Notes: generated by a model from the sequence alone, not told the origin. Counted from the first letter of the stretch, positions 41,843 through 52,293 are shown. The stretch: 64,000 nucleotides of DNA from Chondrus crispus (GCF_000350225.1 NW_005179065.1:86069-150068), one strand, 5' to 3'. Made by a program: numbers and translations.

Positions 41843-43198
41843 TCACATACCCTCGTCGCAGATCGCAAAGTGCGCCTCCCGCTTCCCTGCCCCGCTCCAG
41901 ACACACTTGTTACAGCAGACACAGTCTTGCCAGCCCCGTTTTGTTCCTTTGACAAACCACTGTCGCGCCTCCCAATTCTCGTCTCTTTTCCGCTTTTTGC
42001 TTCTCCTCGCCCGTTCCTCCAGCTCTTTAACTCTGGCCGTCATCGTCTCATTGTATTCCCTCCTAGTCAATACCACTCCCAGCATCACCTTTCCAGGGGA
42101 CACGTGCGCAATCTGGACGCATCCCAGGTCCTGAACTTCGATACTCGCTTCCACATTCGTCCCGACCTCTACACCTCTTAGCATCGCCTTGTACCCCAGC
42201 TTCGCGTCTCCATCTTGCATAACACTGATCTCATTCCCACACTTCGTTCCATACCGAACTCGTTCAATTTCGCGCATTGCCCGCCTTCTCTCGTCCCCAT
42301 CCCACCTCACGAGCATCTCTACTTTCAAATCTTTGCCCTGCAACGAGCTCTGCACCAAGACCTCTACCTCCCGCTCGTACGTCGGAATCCTCACGTCCAG
42401 CATCTGCGCCATCACAGCAAACACAGCATCCGTCTGCGCCCTCACGGTAAACGCCGCCCTCTTGTCATAATCTGTCCGACTCAAGTTCACAATCACTACA
42501 TCGCCCTTGCCGCGAAACGGCAAGCCGCGCGCGGGATCCATCTGGCAGCTCGTCCCAACTACGACCGCTAAATCAGCCTTGTCTCCGTGCTCACGCGCCA
42601 GCTCCAGGTCGTAATCCGGCAGAGCGTCGTCCCAGTCGAGCGCCTTGTCCGTCAGCATCCCATCGCAGTTTGCCCTTCCGCATCGCTTCCCGGAAGGCTT
42701 GTACCCGACTGTTGGTACCTCGCTGTCACGCCGCGTCTCGGACTTGCATACGGGACACCAATCCACAAACAGATTTCCGTGCAGCTCCGACAGCGCGGAG
42801 CGGGGTAAACCGGAGCGGAGGTGGAGTCCATCCACGTTTTGCGAAATGACGTAATGGATAAACCCCATGGCGTGCATCGCTGTTATGGCCATATGCGTGA
42901 GGGTGGGAACTGCGTCCTCGAAACATGTATTGGAGGCGCCATCCTGCTTGTCTGTGGTCTTCGCGCGCGATGATTCAGTGGTCCACACCCCTTTCGGACC
43001 GCGAAAATCACGGATACCGGCTGAAGTGGATATACCCGCGCCTGTGTGAAGGACGACATGCGACGAGGAGCGGATGCGACGGGCAAGGATGCGTGCTTTG
43101 GCGAGGACCGAGAGCGGTGGGTCGGGGTCGCTGCGGAGGTTGAGCTTCCCTCGGTAGGAGTATTTGGAGAGACGATCCGAGTAGCCCTGCGCCGACAT
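41843..43198 (-). CDS. SIRT6-like NAD-dependent protein deacylase with C-terminal C2HC finger
   Basis: 451 residues, no intron. Class IV sirtuin (SIRT6/7), closest to SIRT6 by eye: start MSAQGYSDRLSKYSYRGKL, HTGAGISTSAGIRDFRGPKGVW (51-72), SQNVDGLHLRSG (119-130), catalytic His140 in LSELHGNLFV, structural zinc Cys148/151 and Cys173/178, GTSCQMDPARGLP (215-227), VIVNLSRTDYDKRA. Such enzymes remove acyl groups from histone H3 and act in chromatin and DNA repair. After the catalytic domain (about 270) comes a 180-residue extension with a basic helix (RARRSKKRKRDENW) and a C2HC pattern C429-x2-C432-x10-H443-x3-C447, not usual in SIRT6. The start is the first Met of the frame and matches the family N terminus. 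Confidence 0.93.
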   Translation of the reverse strand: MSAQGYSDRLSKYSYRGKLNLRSDPDPPLSVLAKARILARRIRSSSHVVLHTGAGISTSAGIRDFRGPKGVWTTESSRAKTTDKQDGASNTCFEDAVPTLTHMAITAMHAMGFIHYVISQNVDGLHLRSGLPRSALSELHGNLFVDWCPVCKSETRRDSEVPTVGYKPSGKRCGRANCDGMLTDKALDWDDALPDYDLELAREHGDKADLAVVVGTSCQMDPARGLPFRGKGDVVIVNLSRTDYDKRAAFTVRAQTDAVFAVMAQMLDVRIPTYEREVEVLVQSSLQGKDLKVEMLVRWDGDERRRAMREIERVRYGTKCGNEISVMQDGDAKLGYKAMLRGVEVGTNVEASIEVQDLGCVQIAHVSPGKVMLGVVLTRREYNETMTARVKELEERARRSKKRKRDENWEARQWFVKGTKRGWQDCVCCNKCVWSGAGKREAHFAICDEGM

Positions 43199-43647
43199 TT
43201 GCGCGCACGCAGCTCGCTTTTAGTCTGCGGTGCTTTGGGAGAGTCGGGTGAGGCTCAATTCTCGCGACGGTTGTGATGCCGCTTGGGAATGGGTTTTCCT
43301 GGGCTGCGTCTTGCGGCTAGGAGGAAGAATGCAGCACGAAAGACGCATGCATTGATCACGCTTGAGTCGGCGCAAAAATAATATCGTACTTTTCGATATA
43401 CAGATATATCTGTAGGAACAAGTTCTAATGAAATGAGGCATTTTTTTCACTTGGATTTCCGGTGGCAGAAAAAGTCAACTGCCCCCACGCTGCATAGATC
43501 CTTTCACGTGGCCAGGGACAGAGGTCTATCGTAAAGGGAATGTAAGGAAAGCACGAAACTATTCTATCGGTCGGTGGACGGAGATTTGAACAAATTCGTT
43601 TAGTAGGCCTTTCTATCAATTTGCACTTGGCTGCAAAAAGCCGTACT
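43199..43647. other. Upstream region of the sirtuin gene
   Basis: About 450 bp between the sirtuin start and Copia-C. Short minus-strand frames do not look real. A small hairpin TCGATATA/TATATC lies near 43397-43412. Copia-C inserted here, so the sirtuin promoter must lie within or end at this interval. Confidence 0.45.
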
Positions 43648-44018
43648 TGTGGAAAAATGAAGTTTTCCGGCAAATAGATTGACAAATACTGTATTGAGGG
43701 AGTAATTTATTAAAGTTGAAAAGGGTCTGCAACCGGCCCTTTGTCACCTGCGGACAGTACCCCGACGACCGGGGGTTGCTGTGTTCGGTGGCGAGTCAAC
43801 CTCGATTGTCTTACTCCTGTCTACCTAAAAGTCTCCGCTACCCGGAGACGGAGGCAGGCGTTATATATTACGGACGCGAGCGGAAGGCGCGCGTAAATTA
43901 AAGGGGCCTCGAAGCATGTAAAACAGCAAGCGAGGACTGCCATCGATATTCTTAAGGTTATTGATGTGCTATGTGGAGCTGATGGTTGATAGGTACCACC
44001 TTGCAGTAGAAATTCACA
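43648..44018 (-). repeat. 3' LTR of Copia-C
   Basis: 371 bp, TGTGGAAAAATG to GAAATTCACA. Followed by the polypurine tract AAAAAGGGGGAC on the element strand (44019-44030). Confidence 0.95.
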
Positions 44019-44030
44019 GTCCCCCTTTTT

Positions 44031-44740
44031 CCGAAGACGAGCTTGCGTCGCGTCGAATCACCCATTGCTGGACAGGGTTTGTATCCATACCCGTTTTCAG
44101 CAACTCCTCCAAAGACTTGTTTGGCTTGATCTTGGTAAGTCCATCAGCGATGTTGTGCTCTGAAAGAACCAAGCCGACGTTAGATATCTCCTGACGGTTG
44201 TAGGCCTCTCTCGCCGCTACAATATCGATCATCAAACGCCTTTCCGTTGTTGATGAGGCCTTTGTAATGACATCGAACATCTGCATAGAATCGGTAAGAA
44301 TTTGGAGAGGGATCATTCGACTGTAGATGGTTTGCAAATCATGCCGTAACATAAATGCCCGGTCAAAGCCATCTGCGAATGCATAAACTTCTCCTCCAAG
44401 TATGGATCTAACAACCCTTTTGGACTTCCTGCTCGAGTAATCAAGGATATGCGCGTAGTTATTGTTGTCACACAGAAATACAATAAAACCAAGTTGGGAG
44501 GAGAGGTCGTCATTGTTTGCAAAAGAGGCATCCGTATACACCCTAATATGTAAGGTGTCCACATCGAGCTTTTGGAAGCGCAGGCAAAGATCTGTAGATC
44601 TTTTCACCTTTAAGATAGCTGAATTAATCTCATTCAGTTTGTCCCTCTGGTGTTTGGAGTACGTTTCGGCCGTGACTTGTGCAGCTTGGTTGATAGCGCA
44701 GCTAACATCGGGTCTGGTGTGTCCAAGCCATGCGAAGCTC
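44031..44740 (-). CDS. Copia-C pol, RT C terminus and RNase H (separate frame)
   Basis: The frame below the frameshift near 44745 begins with AWLGHTRPDVSCAINQAAQV, the usual RT-to-RNase H junction, and continues with RNase H: VYTDASFANNDDLSSQLGFIV, SILGGEVYAFADGFDRAF, ILTDSMQMFDVITKA, LIDIVAAREAY and SEHNIADGLTK. The stop lies at about 44014, inside the LTR edge. Without the one-base frame change it would be the end of the main polyprotein. Confidence 0.85.
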
Positions 44741-47700
44741 GCTCGAAAGGAAGAAACTGGTCGAATGTAGCATCCATAGGAATCACCTTTAGTTTCTTAG
44801 CATAAACACTCTGGCTGATTGTGCGCTCACCGTTGTCCAGCGTGCTAATGAATGCACCAAAGAACTCAAAGTTGTCCCACTCCCTTGGTTTGGAGTCAAA
44901 CTTCACAAGAGTTTTTTCGGTTAGCTTCTGAAAAGCTTCGTTGCCTGCAAGAGCTCCATCGTCGATGTAGTTTCCCATCATCCCGCCGATGTCTTCATGG
45001 TTTCGCTTCAGGTACAAAGACGGGTCCCCTGCCGTTGGTGTCATTTTCAAGTCATCTGTGATGTGGCGTTGGACTGTGACCCCCCAGTAGTCTCCAGCAT
45101 CGCATGTCCCGTACAGAGGGCGGAGTAACTCCAGGATGTCCTGTTCGTCCAGACCGAAAGCTTCTAAGTCCTTTTTCTTTGGGAGTAAAAAGATCTTCCG
45201 TGAGAGTTTTTCATCGCTTTGCAAGTAGGCTTGAGTAACATCGTGTCCAAATATTCGGAACCTCTTGACGGCGGCAACAGAAACGATCATGCGAGTAGAG
45301 CTTTGGCGCAGGGTGGTAATATTGTGTACCAGACGCGACTTTTCTTTGTCATTATGCCCTTGGGCCACATAACGGGCCTTGGCTTTCTCATGGTCTGTAC
45401 CAAGGTTCTTCAGTGTAAGAACAAACCTTCCGCTTAGTACGTTAGCGCTGGGAGGTAAGTCCTCTTTCCTGATCACCCGCCAAGTCTGTCTCTTTATCAG
45501 GCCAGATATCTCTTTCTCTTTGGCTTCTTTGAATTCTAAGGAGTTAACGCGAGGATCGTCGTTCTGCCCCACTTCCATCAGATTAACTTGGACCACAGAA
45601 ACAAATTCCCGTGCAGAAATATTTGCATCTGTGGAAAGCGAGTCAAATGGGGCTGCATCGTCAATGGGTGAAGGCGGTTCTAGTTCGTTGACCTTCATTT
45701 GTGACGTGATGCGCTGCAGCTCTTCGACTATGTCGTCATCCGTTTCAAGGTTCTTCGCCGGGACCTGTAGGCTTACTGGAGTCGCATGCTGGATATCGGG
45801 GCGGCGAAACTGCTTCACCTTGTCAATGGAGAGGAGCGTAGTCCTTCCATTGATATCGACGTGAAGCATCTTCCCGTTGATGTCGAGCACCTTGTGGGGT
45901 CCTACCCACTTGTCAACTGGCTTCTCTTTGTAGACAAGTACTTCGGATCCAATCGGGATTTCAGCCATCGCTGCGCCAGGAGCGTTACTGCGGAGTGCTT
46001 TCTTCACTTGGCTTCCAGCAATGATTTTTGCCATTTCATCCCTGGCCTTCAGCATGGCTTTCATTCTCTGAACTTGGACAGGGAGCGCCATTGGAAAAAT
46101 GGGAATACGAGGCATCACACCGAAGACTAGTAAGGTGGGAACAAGTACCTTAGGTCCAGCACTATCGTTCATTGCTTTGATCGCGAGAGAAAGTGCGAAG
46201 TCGATAGGAATCTCTGGATGCTGAGTACGCACCTTGCAATATATCTGCCGTAGGAAAGAGTAGTAACGTTCCCCGACACCGAGTGCATTGTGACTCTCAA
46301 CTCCGGATAATTCCAGCTTCATGCCAGCCATGTTGACAAGGTTCTTCCATGCAATTGACCTGAACTGAGGACCTTGATCTGCAGACATTACATCAGAGAA
46401 ACCAATGTACTTGTTGGTCCAGATGCGCATGTATACTTCCCATACAGCGTCGGTAGTCTCCCGACCTAAAAAGGCAGCAGCGCTGAACTTTGTATCCTTG
46501 TCGACTATATGGAGCACGGTCTTGGAGTCTAGAAACATAAGATCAAGGCATACGGTTCGATTGAACACAATGTCGCCCTCAGGCAAGGACACTCTGAAAC
46601 GGCGGGGCTTTTGCGCCTCTCGTTGGCATATATCACAGGTTGCTTCTATGCGCTCTAGGTCTGAGAGGACAGCTGGTGATGTTGTCTCCGGATCTGCCAT
46701 CTTCATCACAGCATACAACCTCTCCGGTTGGGGGTGAAAGAAATGCCGATGTGTCTTTTGTAGTTCAGCTTCGGTGAACATAACAGCAGCTCCCCATTCG
46801 TAGTAAAGGTGACCGAGCTTTTCTGTGAGCTGTACCTCCCATCCTTGTAAGCGTGACGACAGGGTGAATTGTTCGGCATCGATGACCATTTTGAACGCCT
46901 TCAGCATGTCAAGCCCAAAAAGAAATGGGACATTAATCCCCACAATGTCAACTGAGAGTTCCAGGAAGTGGAACTCCGTGATGGGCATCCTTACTTCAAG
47001 CTTTCCTAAACCTTTTTGTTGATGTGTGCCAAATCGAAAGACCGTCCCTCGAGAGGAAGTATTGGGTGCGAAAGGAATGTTCATAAATTCACAATAAGCT
47101 TTCGCTTGAAGTTCCCCGATAACTGTCTTCTGTGCGGCGGAATCTACGCATGCCCCGAGGAACGGTACATTTTCCGGCACAACAGAGCTTTCGTTCACAA
47201 CGAAGATATTTTCTTCATCCTCCACTGCCTCCTCTTCTGTGTCAGAGCTGTTGGCAGGGACATCCTTTAAGGTGAAAGTATTTTCGAACAGGGTTTCAAA
47301 CACTTGGCGCTCATCATCGTTGACACCGTCTACTGCAGGCCCAGTCATTTCGTCAAGTTGATAACAAATGTCAACCAAAACCTGGTGTACAGCGGTGCCC
47401 TTTAGATTAGCCTTCTTCTGGCAGTACTCGATGCGGTTGGCAGCTGCTTTAACGTTGTTGGGAAGTAGCTTGCAGTCTTTAAGAATGTGGTTCCCACCAC
47501 AGTTAAAGCACCCTTGTATGCTGAGGGGATCAAAGGCACTTTTTACTGGAACTGAAGAGGCTCGCTGTGGCCTTCTATCGCGAGTATACCGTCCTTGTCC
47601 GGTATAGAAGATGCCACCGGATTTCGGTTGGACGGCTAGCTTCCCGCGATTTTCAGCACTATCTCGAAGTTTGGCAACCTTTGCTTCCTTATTGAGTTGG

Positions 47701-48413
47701 AGAGCAGCTTCAAGTTCGCCGTAGAGTTTTTGAAAGGTCAAGCGGTGGGTTGCAACTCGACTCAGGGGTTCATGGGACCATGAGGAACCGACAACAGCAT
47801 TCCGCAAAAATTCGACTTTATGCACGTCTCCCTGGTGTGAACGTGGGCATTGCCTTGAGAACTTGAGAATGACCTTATAAACCTTGGCCAGGGCAGCGGT
47901 TTCCTCAGTACCATCGGAGGTGAAGGACGTTAGACGTAAGCTGCTAAGATAGTTCTTCACCCTCGTCTGGCGTACAACGGAGTTGTACTCCTCTTCGATC
48001 ATAGAAACGGCCTGTTGGAAGCCAGTTGCGTAGCCGTCAACTTTGTCCAAGTAGAACCTTTTTGCGTCACCACGGAGGAGGTTGTGAAGATACTGCAATT
48101 TTTGTACAGGCGTTAAGCTGTAATCACGTGAGATTTGCAGGTATTCATCAACAAACTCCATCCAAGCTTCTCCAAGCTCTCCAGAGAATTTGTTTTCTCT
48201 GTGTTTGAGTCTCATAGCAATATTATGTGCTACTCTCTCAGAGGAGACACCATACGAAGGAGTGGAGGCACTCGCACTTAGCTGTGGGGGTGGTGCATGG
48301 CCGCTGTGTTGGCTAAGATCTGCACGCCCCCTTCTTCCCGCAGCTAAGATACTTTGCAACGATCTCGATAGCAGCCTGTGTATCTTCCGGTTCCTCATAG
48401 AGGTTTGATGCAA
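44634..48413 (-). CDS. Copia-C Gag-Pol, main frame, with DSA in place of DSG in protease
   Basis: 1,259 codons. Gag (about 60-290); zinc knuckle C302FNCGGNHILKDC (C-x2-C-x3-H-x4-C, one residue short of the usual pattern); protease GACVDSAAQKTVIG, where the catalytic triplet Asp-Ser/Thr-Gly is Asp-Ser-Ala; integrase zinc domain (THRHFFHP ... CDICQRE), core (VCLDLMFLD, SADQGPQFRS, VESHNALGVGERYY); linker DKWVGPHKVLDI; RT with HDVTQAYLQSDE and NYIDDGALAGN (YIDD for YVDD). The frame ends about 35 codons after the frameshift near 44745. The N terminus is supplied by the frame at 48313-48753. Confidence 0.9.
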   Translation of the reverse strand: MHQTSMRNRKIHRLLSRSLQSILAAGRRGRADLSQHSGHAPPPQLSASASTPSYGVSSERVAHNIAMRLKHRENKFSGELGEAWMEFVDEYLQISRDYSLTPVQKLQYLHNLLRGDAKRFYLDKVDGYATGFQQAVSMIEEEYNSVVRQTRVKNYLSSLRLTSFTSDGTEETAALAKVYKVILKFSRQCPRSHQGDVHKVEFLRNAVVGSSWSHEPLSRVATHRLTFQKLYGELEAALQLNKEAKVAKLRDSAENRGKLAVQPKSGGIFYTGQGRYTRDRRPQRASSVPVKSAFDPLSIQGCFNCGGNHILKDCKLLPNNVKAAANRIEYCQKKANLKGTAVHQVLVDICYQLDEMTGPAVDGVNDDERQVFETLFENTFTLKDVPANSSDTEEEAVEDEENIFVVNESSVVPENVPFLGACVDSAAQKTVIGELQAKAYCEFMNIPFAPNTSSRGTVFRFGTHQQKGLGKLEVRMPITEFHFLELSVDIVGINVPFLFGLDMLKAFKMVIDAEQFTLSSRLQGWEVQLTEKLGHLYYEWGAAVMFTEAELQKTHRHFFHPQPERLYAVMKMADPETTSPAVLSDLERIEATCDICQREAQKPRRFRVSLPEGDIVFNRTVCLDLMFLDSKTVLHIVDKDTKFSAAAFLGRETTDAVWEVYMRIWTNKYIGFSDVMSADQGPQFRSIAWKNLVNMAGMKLELSGVESHNALGVGERYYSFLRQIYCKVRTQHPEIPIDFALSLAIKAMNDSAGPKVLVPTLLVFGVMPRIPIFPMALPVQVQRMKAMLKARDEMAKIIAGSQVKKALRSNAPGAAMAEIPIGSEVLVYKEKPVDKWVGPHKVLDINGKMLHVDINGRTTLLSIDKVKQFRRPDIQHATPVSLQVPAKNLETDDDIVEELQRITSQMKVNELEPPSPIDDAAPFDSLSTDANISAREFVSVVQVNLMEVGQNDDPRVNSLEFKEAKEKEISGLIKRQTWRVIRKEDLPPSANVLSGRFVLTLKNLGTDHEKAKARYVAQGHNDKEKSRLVHNITTLRQSSTRMIVSVAAVKRFRIFGHDVTQAYLQSDEKLSRKIFLLPKKKDLEAFGLDEQDILELLRPLYGTCDAGDYWGVTVQRHITDDLKMTPTAGDPSLYLKRNHEDIGGMMGNYIDDGALAGNEAFQKLTEKTLVKFDSKPREWDNFEFFGAFISTLDNGERTISQSVYAKKLKVIPMDATFDQFLPFERASHGLDTPDPMLAALSTKLHKSRPKRTPNTRGTN

Positions 48414-48753
48414 GAGTCATCATGATTCTCCATGAAGAGAGCTGAGTCATGTTAGCACCACGCGTATCCAGGAAGTCGCGGAGGCTCCTGAAGGCAATCG
48501 GCATGTCACATATTTCCTTTGAAAAGAGGAGAGCCGGGGGGAACATCTCCGCTATGCTGTGCTTGAGCTGCTCTACAGACAATTCTGTGTCACTTTGGAG
48601 CAGTCGGATGCTCGTAATGAATCCCTTTTGTACGCTCGTTAAGGCGCCTAAGGCATCATTTGAAACACTTCCCATAAACACGGGCGCCTGCAGGAGGGGG
48701 AGATTTGTGGTATCAGGGGCTGACAATACGGCACTGTCTTGGGAGGGGTCCAT
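48313..48753 (-). CDS. Copia-C gag N terminus
   Basis: 146 codons starting MDPSQDSAVLSAPDTT. The part from FITSIRLLQSD to RDFLDTRGANMTQLSSWRIM matches the Copia-A gag fragment at 15429-15909, which shows this frame is the true gag start. It passes into the main frame by a one-base change near a G run at about 48330-48340. This may be a mutation, an assembly error or, less likely, programmed. Confidence 0.8.
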   Translation of the reverse strand: MDPSQDSAVLSAPDTTNLPLLQAPVFMGSVSNDALGALTSVQKGFITSIRLLQSDTELSVEQLKHSIAEMFPPALLFSKEICDMPIAFRSLRDFLDTRGANMTQLSSWRIMMTLASNLYEEPEDTQAAIEIVAKYLSCGKKGACRS

Positions 48754-49748
48754 TTGTCACACTTATTCTGATTTTCTTCTATCCAAGTTCTTGAAGGGTA
48801 CTCCGACCCTAGGCGACGCGTCCCCTACGCGCGGAGGGAGTCCTTTTCAGCTACTCTGCCAACCCTCAGACTCGTGGGGGATGGTGACTTAGATGTTTTT
48901 AGGTATCCCCACCAGCCGACTTACGTCAGCCCTACGGTGTCCTTCCCTTACTAACAAATGTCTCGAGTTCCTACTCGTCCAATAAACCAACCAACAAAAC
49001 CTAGCCGACCGACAAGAAGAGGGAGCGGATTAGCCTTCAGAATTAACCCTTATGCAATAAGCCACCAATGACCCCACGCTAAAAGCCGAAGCTATGCAGC
49101 GATTGATCGAGAGTTCGGCGGGGAGTGTGGTCCCTCCTTTCGGAGTAAAGGCGTCGTCTTGCGGGGATTTACTGTACACGAGCCCGAAGCTCCCTGCAAC
49201 CACTATCCCCTTGGTCGAAGTGTCTGCCCCAGCAATAACCGACTGGGGGACGTAGGTAAGATAATGCAACCCACTTCAGACAGCTACTACCCAAATACGG
49301 TCCCTATAGCCGGTGCAGGACCAGGGACCTTCAGCGCAACGACCCAGCACCAACCACGTAGTACCTCTGGTACCCTCCTTTTCCTTGAACTCCACGCAAG
49401 TCAGAGATTTAAGCGAGCGGGTAAAAGACTGTACGACGATGATCCTTCTTCGAGAGGTTTCCAATAAAAGAGAGACGCTCACGAGCTCCAACGATGAGGG
49501 CGGGGGAGCGAGTGCGAAGTGGACGCTGTGGGGTGCAGGCAAAACTCGAGACGGGACTAGAGAGGGGTGGTACAGGGGGGGCACCGGGGCACCGTACCTG
49601 TGATTTCGGCTTGACTGAGGGGTCGCAGGCTTGGTTCCGAGCAGGGGCGAGTAATTTTGAACGGTCGCAAGAGCGAGCCGCAACCACGGCGGCGGCGGCG
49701 CTGGTGCGAAATTGGATTAAGGATTCACTTCAAAATCAAATTCGCGAG
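48754..49748 (-). other. Long 5' leader of Copia-C
   Basis: About 1 kb between gag and the 5' LTR. Short frames on both strands look accidental. It should contain the packaging signal and, next to the LTR, the primer-binding site. Confidence 0.55.
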
Positions 49749-50119
49749 TGTGGAAAAATGAAGTTTTCCGGCAAATAGATTGACAAATACTGTATGGAGG
49801 GAGTAATTTATTAAAGTTGAAAAGGGTCTGCAACCGGCCCTTGGTCACCTGCGGACAGTACCCCGACGACCGGGGGTTGCTGTGTTCGGTGGCGAGTCAA
49901 CCTCGATTGTCTTACTCCTGTCTACCTAAAAGTCTCCGCTACCCGGAGACGGAGGCAGGCGTTATATATTACGGACGCGAGCGGAAGGCGCGCGTAAATT
50001 AAAGGGGCCTCGAAGCATGTAAAACAGCAAGCGAGGACTGCCATCGATATTCTTAAGGTTATTGATGTGCTATGTGGAGCTGATGGTTGATAGGTACCAC
50101 CTTGCAGTAGAAATTCACA
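49749..50119 (-). repeat. 5' LTR of Copia-C
   Basis: 371 bp, paired with 43648-44018; differences seen are GTATGGAGG/GTATTGAGG and CCCTTGGTC/CCCTTTGTC. Confidence 0.95.
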
Positions 50120-50386
50120 GTACTCAATACAGTAAGGGACGTCATGTAACAGATTGAGAGCTCAAATTCCAGAAATTATCTGAATCACGATAACCAACAA
50201 ATGGCACTCATAGATGTGTTACACGTACCGAAAGCATAGGAATCACCGCAACTAGAACCGTTTTCAAAAAAACGCAGACAAACACAGAGAAGACACTGTG
50301 TTAGATAAAACGTTCAACTTTTATGTAATCCCTTATCATTCCTCGCCGCCATTCCTGAAACTCTTTCCCAATCTCGATATTTTTCT

Positions 50387-51674
50387 ATGAATCCTCTCAT
50401 CACTCCCCAGGGCGCAGCGAATGCGCTTCACTTGCTTGCAGAGGCCGTTGTAGACAGAGCAGCTGAGATACAGCAGCACAGCCGTGAGGAGGAATGGAGC
50501 GCATCCGACGAGGAGTGGGACTCGGCTTGCCCTATCATCGACCCATTCTACAGTGAGGCCGGCCCACCCATGTTTCTCCATATGGCCAACTTCACAGCCC
50601 AGCAATTCAACCTTCTTTGGGAGGCCTCCGCCGATTTCATCCGAGACAATTGGAACACTGGACGAGGCCGAAAAACGTCGGTCGCAAACAAGGACATCCT
50701 TTTTATGACGCTTGCGTCTGTAAAGCATGGGGAAACATGGGAATGGTTAGCTTCAAAATTTGCTATGAAAGGACCAACTTTCGAGCGCCTGGTGCTACGA
50801 TTTCTTGGTTTGATGGCGGACGAAATGTATCGGGTGTATGTAGAAAAAAATGATGATACTTTCCCAATGATGGCGTTAATGGAGAGGGGCGTACTTTTAG
50901 ACACTTTTCATTCGCACGGTACGCCACCGATGTTATCTTTCAGCAGAGCAACCGCCCTGTTGGGACGATGCAGGAAGGAAAGCATTACTATTCCGGGAAG
51001 CACAAATTGTATGGTCTGAAGACCGAGGTTTCTGTTTTGCCCGCCGAGGTAGCAATTGGATGCAGCAAACACTATGGCGGTTCAGTGGCGGATATAGAAA
51101 TAATGAGCAGGATGAAAGCCTATCACAAGCAGTGGCTCGAGAAAAAGGGGATGAATCAAGTGTTGCTGATGTCGGGCCGCTGAGCGATGACTTTCCAGGG
51201 AAATGGGCAGTACTCGCCGATCATCTGCGACCTTATGATAAGGGGTACCAAGGAGCTACTGAGATGTTGAGGGTTGTGCACCCCGTGAAGCGGACAAAGA
51301 ACAGAGCCATTATGCGCGACGAGGAGCGATTCAATCGCAAGGTGTCGGGGGACCGAATTATTGTTGAAAACTTTTTTGGTCGGTTGTGTTCTCTGTGGAC
51401 TGTTGTTGGGAGCAAGTTTCGGTGGGCTGAGGCGTCATACGATACTATTTTTTGTTTCTGTCTTGCGATGACTAATTTGCATGTCAAGTGGAACCCGCTG
51501 AGGGCTGGGGATTGGGACTTTTACGTGGGATGGAAGAATCGTCTCTACAAGCTAGGGGATGAGCGAGTGACGAAGCGCAGGCAAGGACAGGCGCTGTATA
51601 GGGAACGTCGTCGACAACGTTTGAATGTCCAGAGGCGTGGTGCCAGTTTGGGAACGGAAACACAGGCTCCGTGA
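50387..51674 (+). pseudogene. DDE_Tnp_4-like transposase, two frameshifts
   Basis: Three frames form one transposase. Frame 1 (50387 to about 50905) is the N-terminal part (FTAQQFNLLWEASADFI, RGRKTSVANKDILFMTL, HGETWEWLASKFAMKGPTF). Frame 2 (about 50918-51183) has YATDVIFQQSNRPVG with the first Asp and HYYSGKHKLYGLKTEVSVLP. Frame 3 (51060-51674) has WAVLADHLRPYDKGYQGATE (second Asp region) and SGDRIIVENFFGRLCSLW with the Glu. The pattern fits PIF/ISL2EU-like transposases common in algae and oomycetes. It is a different lineage from Harbinger-1 and -2 here. No TIR was found. Confidence 0.7.
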
Positions 51675-52293
51675 GAAACGCTGGTGTGTTGCAAGAACAT
51701 AGCACTTTTCTGTAAACAAAGTGCCATTTTGGATGTCAGACGTCGTTTTCCATTATAATTTGGCGGTTGTTGCATTGCTGTGTGGTCAGGATGTCGTCGG
51801 TTTTTTTTTGAAGTGCGGCTGCCTTTCCTTTATCAGCTGTGATCTACGCAAAAAGCGAGCTTTTGACGCAAAGCCCTAGTGAAGCCTGGGTGAAGTCCCA
51901 TACGGGATGTCCCATTTCATCACTTTTCTAAGATTCCCGGCTGTACCCTTGGGTACAGTATACAGAGCTGAAGCGTTTGCTCATGCTAGCTACGTGTAGT
52001 TTCACACGTTGACCGCATACCGTACATGATGAAAGGGACCCCATGTGTCAGCATGAGTGGAAGCACCCGCTTTCAATTTCGGTTGGACCAGAACCGTAAG
52101 TACTGTGTGTGTCACGTGCTAGCCTATGCAATGGGAAATTCAGATATTTTGCAGTGAGTTGTGGCACTTTCCGGACCCAGATGCTCCTCTAGTGTCTAAG
52201 CGTACAGGGGCCTCATATGAGGCCGTAGTCCTCATATGAGGGCCCGCTTTCTATCTTCCGTAGCACCCTAAGGCGTACGTGAAACCACAACAC
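51675..52293. other. Non-coding region with a palindromic patch
   Basis: No gene. At about 52207-52247, GGGGCCTCATATGAGG and CCTCATATGAGGGCCC form a near-perfect inverted repeat; a related inverted pair occurs near 63541-63583, beyond the other end of Copia-D. Confidence 0.5.

Larger units (their letters stand above)
43648..50119 (-). mobile_element. Copia-C: nearly intact Ty1/copia retrotransposon
   Basis: 6,472 bp with 371-bp LTRs differing at two sites by eye, and a perfect 5-bp duplication GTACT (43643-43647 and 50120-50124). Three long frames cover Gag and Pol; two single-base frame changes (near 48330 and near 44745) separate them. The leader between the 5' LTR and gag is about 1 kb, much longer than in the other copia elements here. 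It is the reference relative of Copia-A. No tRNA 3'-end primer site or iMet anticodon site is evident after the LTR (CTCGCGAATTTG). Confidence 0.93.

Noticed and set aside
43716..43901. 61-codon frame found twice (also 49817-50002)
   Set aside because: It lies in the Copia-C LTRs, so the duplication is explained; no evidence that it is translated.
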